From contig NZ_JAHWGL010000034.1 of assembly GCF_019334315.1 (NCBI RefSeq), forward strand, positions 1-43,016: 43,016 nt of DNA. Reading direction: 5' to 3'. The notes under the pieces were generated by a model. It was not told where the DNA came from, made no database searches, and saw nothing but the letters and a program-made list of their open reading frames with translations. Positions 8,742 to 17,300 of this stretch are shown here, in pieces; the first letter of the stretch is position 1; each line of letters begins with the position of its first letter. The translations under genes were made by a program, and so were the position numbers. Source of the DNA: Hymenobacter profundi (GTDB lineage Bacteria; Bacteroidota; Bacteroidia; Cytophagales; Hymenobacteraceae).

Positions 8742-9449
8742 ATGCATAAACCCTACTTCCCCCTAGGCGACTGGCGCCGCAACCTGTTGCTGGCCGCCGC
8801 GGCGGCCAGCCTGGGCATAGCCCTACCCGCCTGCTCCGGCAGCTCAGAACCCGACCGCGCTATCACCGAAACCGGCAGCTGGGACAATGCCGCCGATTCC
8901 TATTCCCAGGGCGTTATCACGGAGCTGACGGAGGTGCAGCCCGATAAGTGGCAGATTACCGCCGAGCGTCCTGCCGGCAAAGAAGAAGTGGCGGCCATTC
9001 TGAAGCACTTCGATGGCAAGGTAGACACCCTGCAAGGTCAGGCCCTGCAACAGCAGATGCGCCAATACAGCCAGCAGCACCCCGAAAACCAAACAGTGAG
9101 CAGCGGCGGGGGCGGCCTCATGAATATCCTGATGTGGAGCAGCCTGGGCTACATGGCCGGGCGGTTTCTCACGCCCCAGCCCGCCGCCTACGCCAACCCC
9201 GGGCTGATACGCCAAAACCAGGGCTGGCGCAGCCAGGTAGCGCAGGAGCGTGCTCAGGGCCGTGGCTTTTTTGGACGCGGCTTTAATGGTACGCGCGCCG
9301 CGGCGGGCAGCAACGGCATTCGGCCTAGCACCAGCGTAGTGCGCTCTACGGGCTACGGTAGCCGCAGCACGATGCGCACCAGTGCCCCCTCGGGGCGGCG
9401 CTCTGGCTTTGGCAGCCGCGGCTACGGCGGCCGCGGGTTTGGTGGGTAG
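8742..9449 (+). CDS. YgiB-like exported protein with Gly/Arg/Ser-rich tail
   Basis: 235 residues. The N-terminus has positive residues, an Ala-rich hydrophobic stretch and PACSGSS, a plausible lipoprotein signal (Cys about 31). A short soluble region (about 40-115) is followed by a Gly-rich hydrophobic segment (LMNILMWSSLGYMAGRFL). The low-complexity tail is made of GFG, RGF and GYG-type repeats with many Arg/Ser. The same architecture, a hydrophobic GYM-GR segment then a Ser/Arg/Gly tail, is what I recall for E. coli YgiB, whose gene sits beside ygiC. Here too the next gene (51 bp away) is YgiC-like. Identity rests on architecture and neighbour, not on strong sequence similarity. The biochemical role is unknown. 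Confidence 0.7.
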   Translation: MHKPYFPLGDWRRNLLLAAAAASLGIALPACSGSSEPDRAITETGSWDNAADSYSQGVITELTEVQPDKWQITAERPAGKEEVAAILKHFDGKVDTLQGQALQQQMRQYSQQHPENQTVSSGGGGLMNILMWSSLGYMAGRFLTPQPAAYANPGLIRQNQGWRSQVAQERAQGRGFFGRGFNGTRAAAGSNGIRPSTSVVRSTGYGSRSTMRTSAPSGRRSGFGSRGYGGRGFGG

Positions 9450-9499
9450 GCCCGGCTGCCAGCCGCTTTTCCCTTGCATTTCTTTTCCTACCCTCTTTT

Positions 9500-10678
9500 A
9501 TGCCTGCCATTCAAACGGTACCCCTTGCCGGTACTATTGCCCCTACCCTACGCAACTTAGGCTGGGACTGGGCCGTGGAGGACGTGTGCCAGCACTACGT
9601 GGCGCAAGAAGCCGTGCAGCTCCCCGAGGAGCAGGCCGACGCCCTGCTGGAAGCCGCCGATACGCTCTACGACATGCTGGTGCAAGCCGTGCCCGACGAG
9701 CTGCCCGACGACTTTTTGCGCCGCCTGGCTATTCCGGAGATACTGTGGGACGCCGTGCGGCACTCCTGGGCCGATGACCGCCATTGGCACCTCTACGGCC
9801 GCTTCGACCTGGCCCAAACGCCCGATGGCCCCAAGCTCCTCGAATTCAACGCCGACACGGCCACCAGCCTACCCGAAGCCGCCGTGGTGCAGTGGGCCAG
9901 CCTGGTAGCAGCCGGCCTCAGCGAGAAAGACCGTCAGGCCAATGGTTTGTTTGAGGGCTTGCAGGCCCAGCTCACGCACTGGCTAGAACTGAACGACGAC
10001 CTGGCCCCTACCCTGCTACTAGTGTATTTGCCAGGCAGCGCGGAAGATGCCACCAACTGCGCCGTGGTAGCCGAGGCCGCGCTGGCGGCCGGCTTCGAGC
10101 TAACCCACCTCTGCGACGCCGATGCCATGACGGTTTCCGTGACGGGCGCCGACCGGGGCGCCTGGGCCGAGGTAGAGCCCGGCCAGTGGCAGAAGTTTGA
10201 TTTTGTGTTTAAGCTGGTGCCCTGGGAGATTCTGGCCGAAGAAGAACCCGAGCTGACCACCGACCTCACGCAGCTCATGCAGTCGCGGGACGTGGTGGTG
10301 GCTAACCCCGCCTACTCCTTGCTTTTCCAGAGCAAAGCCATGCTGGCCTGGCTGTGGCAGGAGTTCCCGCACCACCCGTTGTTGCTGGAGGCTTCGTTCG
10401 AGGAGCTGGCCGGTCACAGCGTGCGCAAACCCGTGTTTGGGCGCGAAGGGCAGAATGTGACGGAGCTACACGCCGGCCAGCCCGGCCAGGCCGTGGAGGG
10501 CGACTTCGCCCAACAGCCCCAGGTGTACCAGCGCTACGCTACCCTACCCCAGGACGTTCACGGGCGCTACTACCAGGCAGGTGTATTCTGGGCGGGCCAA
10601 GCCTGCGCCATCGGCTACCGCCGCGACACCGGTTTTATGACTAACCTATCGGAATTCGTGCCCCACGTACTGCTGTAG
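9500..10678 (+). CDS. Glutathionylspermidine synthase-like ATP-grasp ligase (YgiC/YjfC type)
   Basis: 392 residues, close in length to E. coli YgiC (about 386) and lacking the amidase half of bifunctional Gss. Conserved ATP-grasp blocks are visible: LLEFNADTATSL (about 113-124), FKLVPWE (about 236-242), KPVFGREGQNVT (about 312-323) and a C-terminal YYQAGVFWAGQACAIGYR segment. By family it should join a carboxylate to an amine using ATP. YgiC-type enzymes are not known to make glutathionylspermidine, and the true substrate is open. It probably forms an operon with the YgiB-like gene upstream and the 40-residue Lys-rich ORF downstream. Confidence 0.88.
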   Translation: MPAIQTVPLAGTIAPTLRNLGWDWAVEDVCQHYVAQEAVQLPEEQADALLEAADTLYDMLVQAVPDELPDDFLRRLAIPEILWDAVRHSWADDRHWHLYGRFDLAQTPDGPKLLEFNADTATSLPEAAVVQWASLVAAGLSEKDRQANGLFEGLQAQLTHWLELNDDLAPTLLLVYLPGSAEDATNCAVVAEAALAAGFELTHLCDADAMTVSVTGADRGAWAEVEPGQWQKFDFVFKLVPWEILAEEEPELTTDLTQLMQSRDVVVANPAYSLLFQSKAMLAWLWQEFPHHPLLLEASFEELAGHSVRKPVFGREGQNVTELHAGQPGQAVEGDFAQQPQVYQRYATLPQDVHGRYYQAGVFWAGQACAIGYRRDTGFMTNLSEFVPHVLL

Positions 10679-10733
10679 TTCAGTCAAACAGAAGCGGATA
10701 CCGTACACAGCGTACACCTCAACCAAAACTTCC

Positions 10734-10856
10734 ATGGCTAATCCTACCAGCACTCCGACCCACACCGATCCGGCTACCAAGAATAAGGAGAAGGAAAACG
10801 AAACCACCGTGAAGGACAAACCCGACGGTAAGAAGAAAACCACACAGAAGAAGTAA
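10734..10856 (+). CDS. Small Lys/Thr-rich protein (40 residues)
   Basis: ATG at 10734 opens 40 codons ending TAA at 10854-10856. The product begins MANPTSTPTHTDPATKN and ends KKKTTQKK. It is rich in Lys, Thr, Glu and Pro and has no hydrophobic segment, so it should be disordered and soluble. It starts 55 bp after the YgiC-like gene and is followed by a repeat and a terminator. Third codon positions are mostly G or C, as in neighbouring genes, which supports translation. The family is unknown. Being this short, it could still be chance. Confidence 0.5.
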   Translation: MANPTSTPTHTDPATKNKEKENETTVKDKPDGKKKTTQKK

Positions 10857-10883
10857 CCCTTAAGAAGCTAGTTGAGCTAAATA

Positions 10884-10962
10884 TGAACGGTGTAGAGACG
10901 CATACTTGCGTCTCATCGTTGAACGAAATGCGGTCTGATGGCGCGGACGACTACACCGTTCA
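10884..10962. repeat. Nested palindrome of the GTAGAGACGC family
   Basis: The outer arms TGAACGGTGTAG (10884-10895) and CTACACCGTTCA (10951-10962) are exact complements. Inside lies a second perfect hairpin, GAGACGC (10895-10901) with GCGTCTC (10908-10914). The centre holds TCGTTGAACGA (10916-10926), which contains the TCGTTCAA octamer in reverse (10919-10926). GTAGAGACGC-type intergenic repeats are, as I recall, common in cyanobacteria and some Bacteroidota. No protein is associated here. Confidence 0.85.
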
Positions 10963-10998
10963 CTAATGAATGCAAACAGCTTACTAGTACTAGTATAG

Positions 10999-11034
10999 AA
11001 AAAGGCCCTGACTCACGTAGTCAAGGCCTTTTTT
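10999..11034. terminator. Bidirectional terminator between convergent genes
   Basis: AAAAAGGCC-2 nt-GACT pairs with AGTC-2 nt-GGCCTTTTTT across a 5-nt loop, with A and T tracts on either side. It ends one base before the stop codon of the minus-strand oxidoreductase and also closes the plus-strand ygiBC-like transcript. Confidence 0.88.
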
Positions 11035-11035
11035 G

Positions 11036-12016
11036 TTATTCGCCGGGGTAGTGCACCCCTAGTTGCTGCCGGATATCATCGAGCGTTGCTATCAGCTTTT
11101 CGCTGAATGCGAGCGGTACCAGCGGGCTTTCCGTCAGGCCTTGCGCCAAGCAGTCCTGCACGTGTCCGGCTTCGTAGCGGTAGCCGTAACCGGCTTCCTC
11201 GAAGTGGAAATCCTGCGGCTCCTCGCCAGTGCGGTGCAGGGTGATGCGTTCAGCGTGATGAAACTTGTGATGCAAATGCAGCTTGCCCTCGGTACCATAA
11301 ATGGTGCAGGTGGTATCGGTGGTGGCAGCCAGGGTGGAGTAGAGGCTGGACGTGGCGCCGCCAGGGTAGGCCAGCACTAGGCTGCACGTCAGGTCGACGC
11401 CGGTTTCGGTGAGGGTACCTACGGCTTTCACTTGGGTAGGCTCGCCCAGAAAGAACTTGCTGAAGAACACTGGGTAAATGCCAATATCCAGCAAAGAACC
11501 ACCGGCCAAAGCCGGGTCGAACAGGCGGCTGGTGGGGTTGTAGTCGGCCGCAAAACCGAAGTCGGCCACCATATGTACGGGGCGACCAATGGCGCCGGCG
11601 CCCACCAGTTCCAGGGCTTTGTGGGTGGCAGGCATAAAGCGCGTCCAGAGGGCTTCCATCAAGAACACCTGCTTTTCGCGGGCCACGGCTACCATTTCGG
11701 CTACCTCGGCGGCGTTGCGGGCAAAGGCTTTTTCGCAGAGCACGGCCACGCCAGCCCGCAGGCACAGCAGCGTGTGCGCATGGTGCTCGGAGTGGGGCGT
11801 AGCCACGTACACGGCATCCAGATCGGGCAGTTGCACCAACTCTTCGTAGCTACCCAGAGCGTGCGGCGCGCCGTACTGCGCGGCAAACGCTTGGGCTTTC
11901 TCCAAGGTGCGCGAGGCTACGGCGTGCAGGCGGGCGCCCGGCACCAAGGCCAGGTCTTGGGCAAACTTGTGGGCAATCTTGCCGGGGCCGATGATACCCC
12001 AATTGAATGTTTTCAT
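11036..12016 (-). CDS. Gfo/Idh/MocA-family NAD(P)-dependent oxidoreductase
   Basis: 326 residues from ATG at 12016 (MKTFNWGIIGPGKIAHKF). The frame stays open to 12214, but the extra residues look non-coding. An N-terminal Rossmann fold has the dinucleotide motif GIIGPGKIA, the VYVATPHSEH strand and CEKAFARN. The last is the usual E-K-P motif with Ala replacing Pro. The C-terminal part is the family's open-faced sheet (DIGIYPVFFSKFFLGEP). Such enzymes oxidise or reduce sugars, inositols or dihydrodiols. The tail resembles the dihydrodiol/1,5-anhydrofructose-type subgroup, but the substrate is not predictable. It is monocistronic and convergent with the ygiBC-like genes. Confidence 0.88.
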   Translation of the reverse strand: MKTFNWGIIGPGKIAHKFAQDLALVPGARLHAVASRTLEKAQAFAAQYGAPHALGSYEELVQLPDLDAVYVATPHSEHHAHTLLCLRAGVAVLCEKAFARNAAEVAEMVAVAREKQVFLMEALWTRFMPATHKALELVGAGAIGRPVHMVADFGFAADYNPTSRLFDPALAGGSLLDIGIYPVFFSKFFLGEPTQVKAVGTLTETGVDLTCSLVLAYPGGATSSLYSTLAATTDTTCTIYGTEGKLHLHHKFHHAERITLHRTGEEPQDFHFEEAGYGYRYEAGHVQDCLAQGLTESPLVPLAFSEKLIATLDDIRQQLGVHYPGE

Positions 12017-12160
12017 AGGATGCTTATTTGCGAGCGACACGCCTGCGCAGAGGTACGCGGAGGTTGAACAGAAGTTCTTCGGTTGCAATATGAGTGTCGC
12101 TGCCGAATATCGAAAAGCCCACAGGAAGGATAGGTGCACTATGTGCAGCGCGCTATGACA

Positions 12161-12194
12161 CCGCAGGGGTAAGCTTCGTCGTTCTAGCCTGCGG
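12161..12194. repeat. Small hairpin with TCGTT apex (possible decayed repeat)
   Basis: CCGCAGG (about 12161-12167) pairs with CCTGCGG (12188-12194); the loop contains TCGTT at 12179-12183. It lies in the 259-bp divergent gap between the oxidoreductase and the sigma-factor genes. Apart from this, the gap shows only an AT-richer stretch near 12200-12260 that should hold the sigma-gene promoter. Confidence 0.45.
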
Positions 12195-12275
12195 CGTAAT
12201 ACACCTACTTTCAACTATTCCGTTAGCTTTACACACTTCACCAACGTGAAGTAAGTCCCTGACTGCATTCACGCT

Positions 12276-12863
12276 ATGTATAGCCCACCACCTTCGCACC
12301 ACGAGCAGCGCCACGACGATGACGTGGCCTTGTGGCAGGCGTTTCGGGCGGGGCAGCAGGAGGCGTTGGGTGCCTTATTTGACCGGTACGCGCAGCAGCT
12401 TTTTTCCTACGGCCACCACCTAATCCACGACGCGGAAGTGGTGAAAGACGCCATCCAAACCGTATTTGTGCACCTGTGGGCGCGGCGCGACCACCTGGGC
12501 GAAGTGACAACGGTGAAGTTCTACCTCTATCGCAGCCTCAAAAACGAGCTGCTGCGCGTAGCCAGCTCGGCCCGACCAGCCAGAGAACAAGTTGTGGAAG
12601 ACTACGAGCCTTCCATCGAGCAGTCGTTGGTGGATACTGAAGAGGAGCACCAGCAGGCCATGCGCCTGCGGTTGTCGTTGGCGCAGCTTTCGGGTAGGGA
12701 GAAGGAAATCATCAACCTGAAGTACTTCAGCAACTTCAAGATCCGGGAGATTGCGACCATGCTGCAACTCAACGAGCAGACCGTCGCGAATCTGTTGTCG
12801 CGGGCACTCAAAAAGCTACGCCAGTCGCTGTTGGTGAGCGTGTTGCTGTGGCTGCTGGGGTAG
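12276..12863 (+). CDS. ECF RNA polymerase sigma factor (FecI/Bacteroidetes sigma-70 type)
   Basis: 195 residues. Region 2 (about 15-85) contains FRAGQQEALGALFDRYAQQLFSYG and the core-binding AIQTVFVHLWARR. Region 4 (about 130-190) has LSGREKEIINLKYF, then a helix-turn-helix (IREIATMLQLNEQTVANLLSRALKKLR). There is no region 3, as in all ECF factors. It should direct transcription of the SusC/SusD locus when released by the FecR-type anti-sigma factor encoded 260 bp downstream. A P1 palindrome lies between the two genes, so they may not be strictly co-expressed. Confidence 0.93.
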   Translation: MYSPPPSHHEQRHDDDVALWQAFRAGQQEALGALFDRYAQQLFSYGHHLIHDAEVVKDAIQTVFVHLWARRDHLGEVTTVKFYLYRSLKNELLRVASSARPAREQVVEDYEPSIEQSLVDTEEEHQQAMRLRLSLAQLSGREKEIINLKYFSNFKIREIATMLQLNEQTVANLLSRALKKLRQSLLVSVLLWLLG

Positions 12864-12888
12864 TGGGGTAGTAGGCACTTTGTTTTCG

Positions 12889-12992
12889 TCTGTCATCCTG
12901 AGCTTGCGAAGGACCTTCTCACGTTAGAACGACTTTCATAACAACGACTCGTTCTGCCGTGAGAAGGTCCTTCGCAAGCTCAGGATGACAGA
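12889..12992. repeat. P1 palindromic repeat between sigma and anti-sigma genes
   Basis: A perfect 35-bp inverted repeat (12889-12923 with 12958-12992) carrying the P1 word TGTCATCCTGAGCTTGCG. A second short stem inside it pairs AGAACGA (12926-12932) with TCGTTCT (12949-12955). The apex contains AACGACTCGTT (12943-12953). Confidence 0.92.
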
Positions 12993-13123
12993 TAATTTTA
13001 TTATCATAAAATATTCATATTCAATACTATATAAATAAAATAGTATTATTTCAAAAAAATATTTCTTCCTAACGTGGTAGTAAACTCCCAATAGTCCCTC
13101 TTCTATATACTACCACCCACCCC
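12993..13123 (+). promoter_or_regulatory. AT-rich leader upstream of the anti-sigma gene
   Basis: About 130 bases of marked A/T richness (for example ATTTTATTATCATAAAATAT near 12995) between the P1 palindrome and the FecR start, in a GC-rich setting. It is probably the promoter region for the FecR-SusC-SusD transcript, but I see no exact TTG/TAnnTTTG Bacteroidota promoter. Confidence 0.35.
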
Positions 13124-14236
13124 ATGCCCGACTACCCACATTTCTGCGCTGAGGAGTTTGCCCAGGACGAGTTCTTCGTTCGGTGGGTGCTGCGGCCTGA
13201 TGCGGAAACGGAGGCGTTTTGGCAGCAGTGGCTTGCCACGTTTGCGTTTCGGCGCGACGAGGTAGAGGCCGCGCGCCAGTTGGTGCTGGGGCTGCACCAA
13301 CTTCCCCAGGCCCGGCTGTCGTCGGCGGAGAAGATGGCGTTGCGGCAGCGCATTTTTGAGGAGATAGACACGATGGAAGCTCCTGTACCGGCCGCTCATC
13401 ACCGTTGGCTGGTTCCTACTTGGCAGTGGGCGGCGGCGGCTAGTGTGCTTTTGATGCTGCTGGGCATTGGGCAGCTATGGCAGCTGCAACAGCCCGTTTC
13501 GGCGTCGGGCTACCGGGCGCTGCTGGCGCAAGCCCGGCGGGAAGCCGGCACCCTACGCGACATCGATAACCCCACGGCAGGCACCCGCTTGGTGTCGCTA
13601 CCCGACGGCAGCTCTGTGCTGCTGCGGCCGCATAGCCGGCTGGCGTTTCCGGTGCGTTTTGTGGGCACTACCCGCCCGGTATACCTGGAGGGTTCGGCCT
13701 TTTTTGAGGTAGCGAAGAATCCGGAAAAGCCCTTCTTCGTGAATACGGCTTCCCTGGTTACCAAAGTGCTGGGCACCAGCTTCGAGGTGCAGGCGGCAGC
13801 CAAATCGCCCCGCGTGGTGGTAACGGTCAAAACCGGGCGCGTCTCGGTGTATCCGCAGGGCGGGGAGCAAGCTCAGTTGCAAGCCCGTACACAACAGTTG
13901 GAAGGCATCGTGCTGACGCCCAATCAGCAGGCCACCTACCGCCTTGCCGACCACCAGCTGAAGCGCACCCTGCTGGCGCAACCTGCCTTGGCGGGCGGCG
14001 CGGCGGCCGTGTTTGAATACGAGGAAACGCCTATTCGTGAAGTGTTTGCACAATTGGAGAAAGCCTATGGCGTGTCCATTGTGTACGACAAAGCCGGGCT
14101 GGGCAACTGTCCGCTCACGGCGTCCTTCACCGATGAGCCTTTGTTTGAAAAGCTCCGCCTGATCTGCAAAGCCACGCGTGCCCACTATGAGGTGCTCGAC
14201 GCGCAGATTGTAATTACCGGGCCGGGCTGTAACTAA
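13124..14236 (+). CDS. FecR-family anti-sigma factor
   Basis: 370 residues. The N-terminal cytoplasmic part (1-95) binds the sigma factor. One transmembrane helix (about 100-118, WAAAASVLLMLLGIGQLW) leads to the periplasmic FecR domain (about 140-240; SLPDGSSVLLRPHSRLAFP, YLEGSAFFEVAKNPEKPF, KVLGTSFEV). A C-terminal DUF4974-type domain follows (about 295-365; FEYEETPIREVFAQLEKAYGVSIVYD). In this family the periplasmic part receives a signal from the N-terminal STN domain of the loaded SusC-type transporter, and the sigma factor is then freed. The next gene, starting about 120 bp on, encodes exactly such an STN-bearing transporter. Confidence 0.92.
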   Translation: MPDYPHFCAEEFAQDEFFVRWVLRPDAETEAFWQQWLATFAFRRDEVEAARQLVLGLHQLPQARLSSAEKMALRQRIFEEIDTMEAPVPAAHHRWLVPTWQWAAAASVLLMLLGIGQLWQLQQPVSASGYRALLAQARREAGTLRDIDNPTAGTRLVSLPDGSSVLLRPHSRLAFPVRFVGTTRPVYLEGSAFFEVAKNPEKPFFVNTASLVTKVLGTSFEVQAAAKSPRVVVTVKTGRVSVYPQGGEQAQLQARTQQLEGIVLTPNQQATYRLADHQLKRTLLAQPALAGGAAAVFEYEETPIREVFAQLEKAYGVSIVYDKAGLGNCPLTASFTDEPLFEKLRLICKATRAHYEVLDAQIVITGPGCN

Positions 14237-14356
14237 TTCGCTTTTTTTAGCCGTTCGTCCGCAAACGATTTCGGCTTTCCCATACACGTGCTTTCCTACC
14301 CTGCACAGGGTAGGGTGTTCGGGGTGCGTCCTGTTCTACTTCCAATTCCCTATCCT

Positions 14357-17300
14357 ATGCTCTCACTCCTACCTCATCTAATTTGGCGGCGAGGCGTTGC
14401 GCGGCTCCTGTGGTTGACCACGCTGCTCGTGGTCGTCGGCACCGCGCAAACCACGGCGGCGCCCGCCTCCCACCAAGACCCCGCCAACCGGCGCATCAGC
14501 GTGCAAGTCAGCAACCAAGCCTTAAAAACGGCTTTGCATCTGATTGGGCAGCAGGCCGGTGTGAAGTTCGTGTACAGCCCGCGCCTGATTGATCCGCAGC
14601 AGCGCGTGACGCTGCGGGCGCACGAGCAGCCCCTACCCGACGTGCTCCAACAGCTGCTTGCCCCACTTCATCTCGACTTCGAGATTTTGCAAAAGCAAGT
14701 AGTCATCAGCAAAGCCACGGCCACGGGCGCGGTACCACCGCCTACCCTGGAGGCGCGCAACGCCCATCCCGTACCCGTAGAAACCACCATTACGGGCCGC
14801 GTGACGCAGGCCAACGGCGAGGGCCTACCTGGCGTGACGGTGGTAGTGAAGGGCACCACCAACGGCACCACCTCCGACGCCGACGGCAACTTCACCCTCA
14901 GCCTCCCAGACGCCTCGGGCACGCTGGTGGTATCGGCCATTGGCTTTATCACGCAAGAAGTGTCCTTACAGGGCCGTACGCAAGTGAGCGTGGTGCTGCA
15001 AACCGATGTGAAGTCGCTGGATGATGTGGTGGTGATTGGCTACACCACCCAGCGCAAAGCCGACCTAACGGGCGCCGTATCGCAGGTAAATCAGGCCGAC
15101 ATCAACGGCTTGCCGGTGACGGGTCCCGCCCAGATTTTGCAGGGCAAAGCGGCCGGTGTGGCCATTACGCAGGCCACTGGCGCGCCCGGCGAAAACATTG
15201 CCGTGCGCATCCGGGGGGTAGGCACCATCAACGATAACGACCCGCTCTACATCATCGACGGGGTGCCCACCAAAACCGGCATCAACCAGATTTCGCCTAA
15301 TGACATCGAGAGCATCAACATTCTGAAAGATGCGTCCTCGGCAGCCATTTATGGGGCGCGGGCCTCAAACGGTGTGGTGATTGTGACCACCAAGCGCGGC
15401 AAGGCCGGCAAGCCGCGTCTCACGGCCAGCGCCTACGCCGGCGTGCAAACGGCTTCCAATCTGATTAATATGGCCAACACCAGTCAGTACGTGGCGGCCT
15501 ACAACGTGGCGGCGCAGAACGACGGCCGCGAGCAGATTCCGGCCGATGTGGCCGCTACCCTGCCCGATGTGAACTGGCTAAAGGAAGTACTGAAGCCGGC
15601 CCGCCAGTACAACGGCCAGCTCGACGTGAGCGGCGGCACCGAAAACTCCCAGTACATTGTGTCAGGTAGCTATCTGAAGCAGGATGGTTTGATCGAAAAC
15701 TCGTCCTTTGACCGCTACAACCTGCGCACGGCGGTGAATACGACCCTGTCGCGATTTGTGAAGATTGGCACCAACGCCAACCTGTCGTACAGCAAAACCC
15801 GGCAGGTAGGCACCTCCGGCGACGGGTTCGGCGACGGCAACCCGGGAGCCAGCATTGTGCGCTTTGCACTGTTCCGGACGCCGGGCACGCCGGTGCGCAA
15901 CGACCAAGGCCAGTTTGTGGACCTGCCCCGCACGCCCGATGGCGCGCTGGCCACGGCCTTTCTGGGCGATGGCATCAACCCCGTAGCCCTCGCCGACGCT
16001 GCCGACCGCAACTTCAACCGCTATAATCTGCTGGGCAACGCCTACTTGGAAATCACGCCCGTGGAGAGCCTGCGCATCCGCTCCGACTACGGCGTAACGT
16101 TTCTGATTACTGATTACAAGCAGTTTTTCAAGACGTTCGGCGTTGATCGGTCGTTCAACTCGCCCGCCCAGCTGGCGCAGTCCAACACCAAGGAGTTCAA
16201 CTACAACTGGACCAACACCGCCGTATACGAATTACCGGTGGGCAAAAGCACCTTCAACTTTTTACTGGGCACGGAAGCCATCAAAAACAACGTGACTGCT
16301 ATTTCAGCCTCGCGCCGCGGCTACGTAGACCAGTCGCCTACCTTCCAGTACCTCGACAATGGCACGGGCGTGCAGCAGAACGGTGGCGGCGAGGCGCACT
16401 CGGCGCTGTTCTCGGGCTTTGCCCGCCTGAGCTACGACTACGACAGCCGCTACCTGGCCAGCTTCAACTTCCGCCGCGACGGTTCCTCACAGTTCATTCC
16501 GGGTAGGCGGGCCGAGAGCTTCTACTCCGGCTCGGTGGGCTGGAACCTGGCCCAGGAGCGTTTCCTGCGCGACGTGTCGGCGCTGTCGTTACTGAAGCTG
16601 CGCGCCAGCGTGGGGCAGTTGGGCAACTCGTCTATCGGCAACTATCCCTATGCCTCGCTGGTGGGCGGCAACTTTTACTACCCCTTCGGCGGGGTTTCTA
16701 CGCAGGGGTTGAGCGTGGTAAGCAAGGGCAACCCCAACCTGCGGTGGGAAACCAGCACCCAGAGCGACGTGGGCTTGGACATTGGCCTGTTGCAGGGCGC
16801 TTTGCAGCTGACGTTGGATTATTTCGTGAAGAATACCTCCAACGTGCTCTTGTTCCTACCCCAGCCCAGCAGCGCTGGCAACGGCGGCAACCCGGCCGTG
16901 AATGCCGGCAAAATCCGCAACCAGGGCTTCGAGCTGGAGCTGTCGTACCGCAACACCATCGGCAACGATTGGAGCTATAACTTGAGTGGCAACCTGGCTA
17001 CCCTGAAAAACGAGGTGCGCGACCTGGGCGGCACCCCGCCCAGCGTGGGCGGCCGCATCGACAACAACTACTTTGCTACCCTCACCGACGTAGGCCGCCC
17101 CATTGGCTCTTTCTACCTGTTGCAGGCTGATGGCATTTTCCAGACCGCCGAGGAGGTGTTTACGCACGCCTACCAGGGTCCCGGCATTCAGCCCGGCGAC
17201 GTGAAGTTCAAGGACATCAGCGGCCCCAACGGCGTGCCCGATGGCGTGATTGACGGTAACGACCGCACCTTCGTGGGCAGCCCCATTCCGAAGCTCACCT

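Noticed and set aside
14288..14356. GTG start 23 codons upstream for the SusC-type protein
   Set aside because: It would place a non-hydrophobic leader before a complete signal peptide that starts at ATG 14357.
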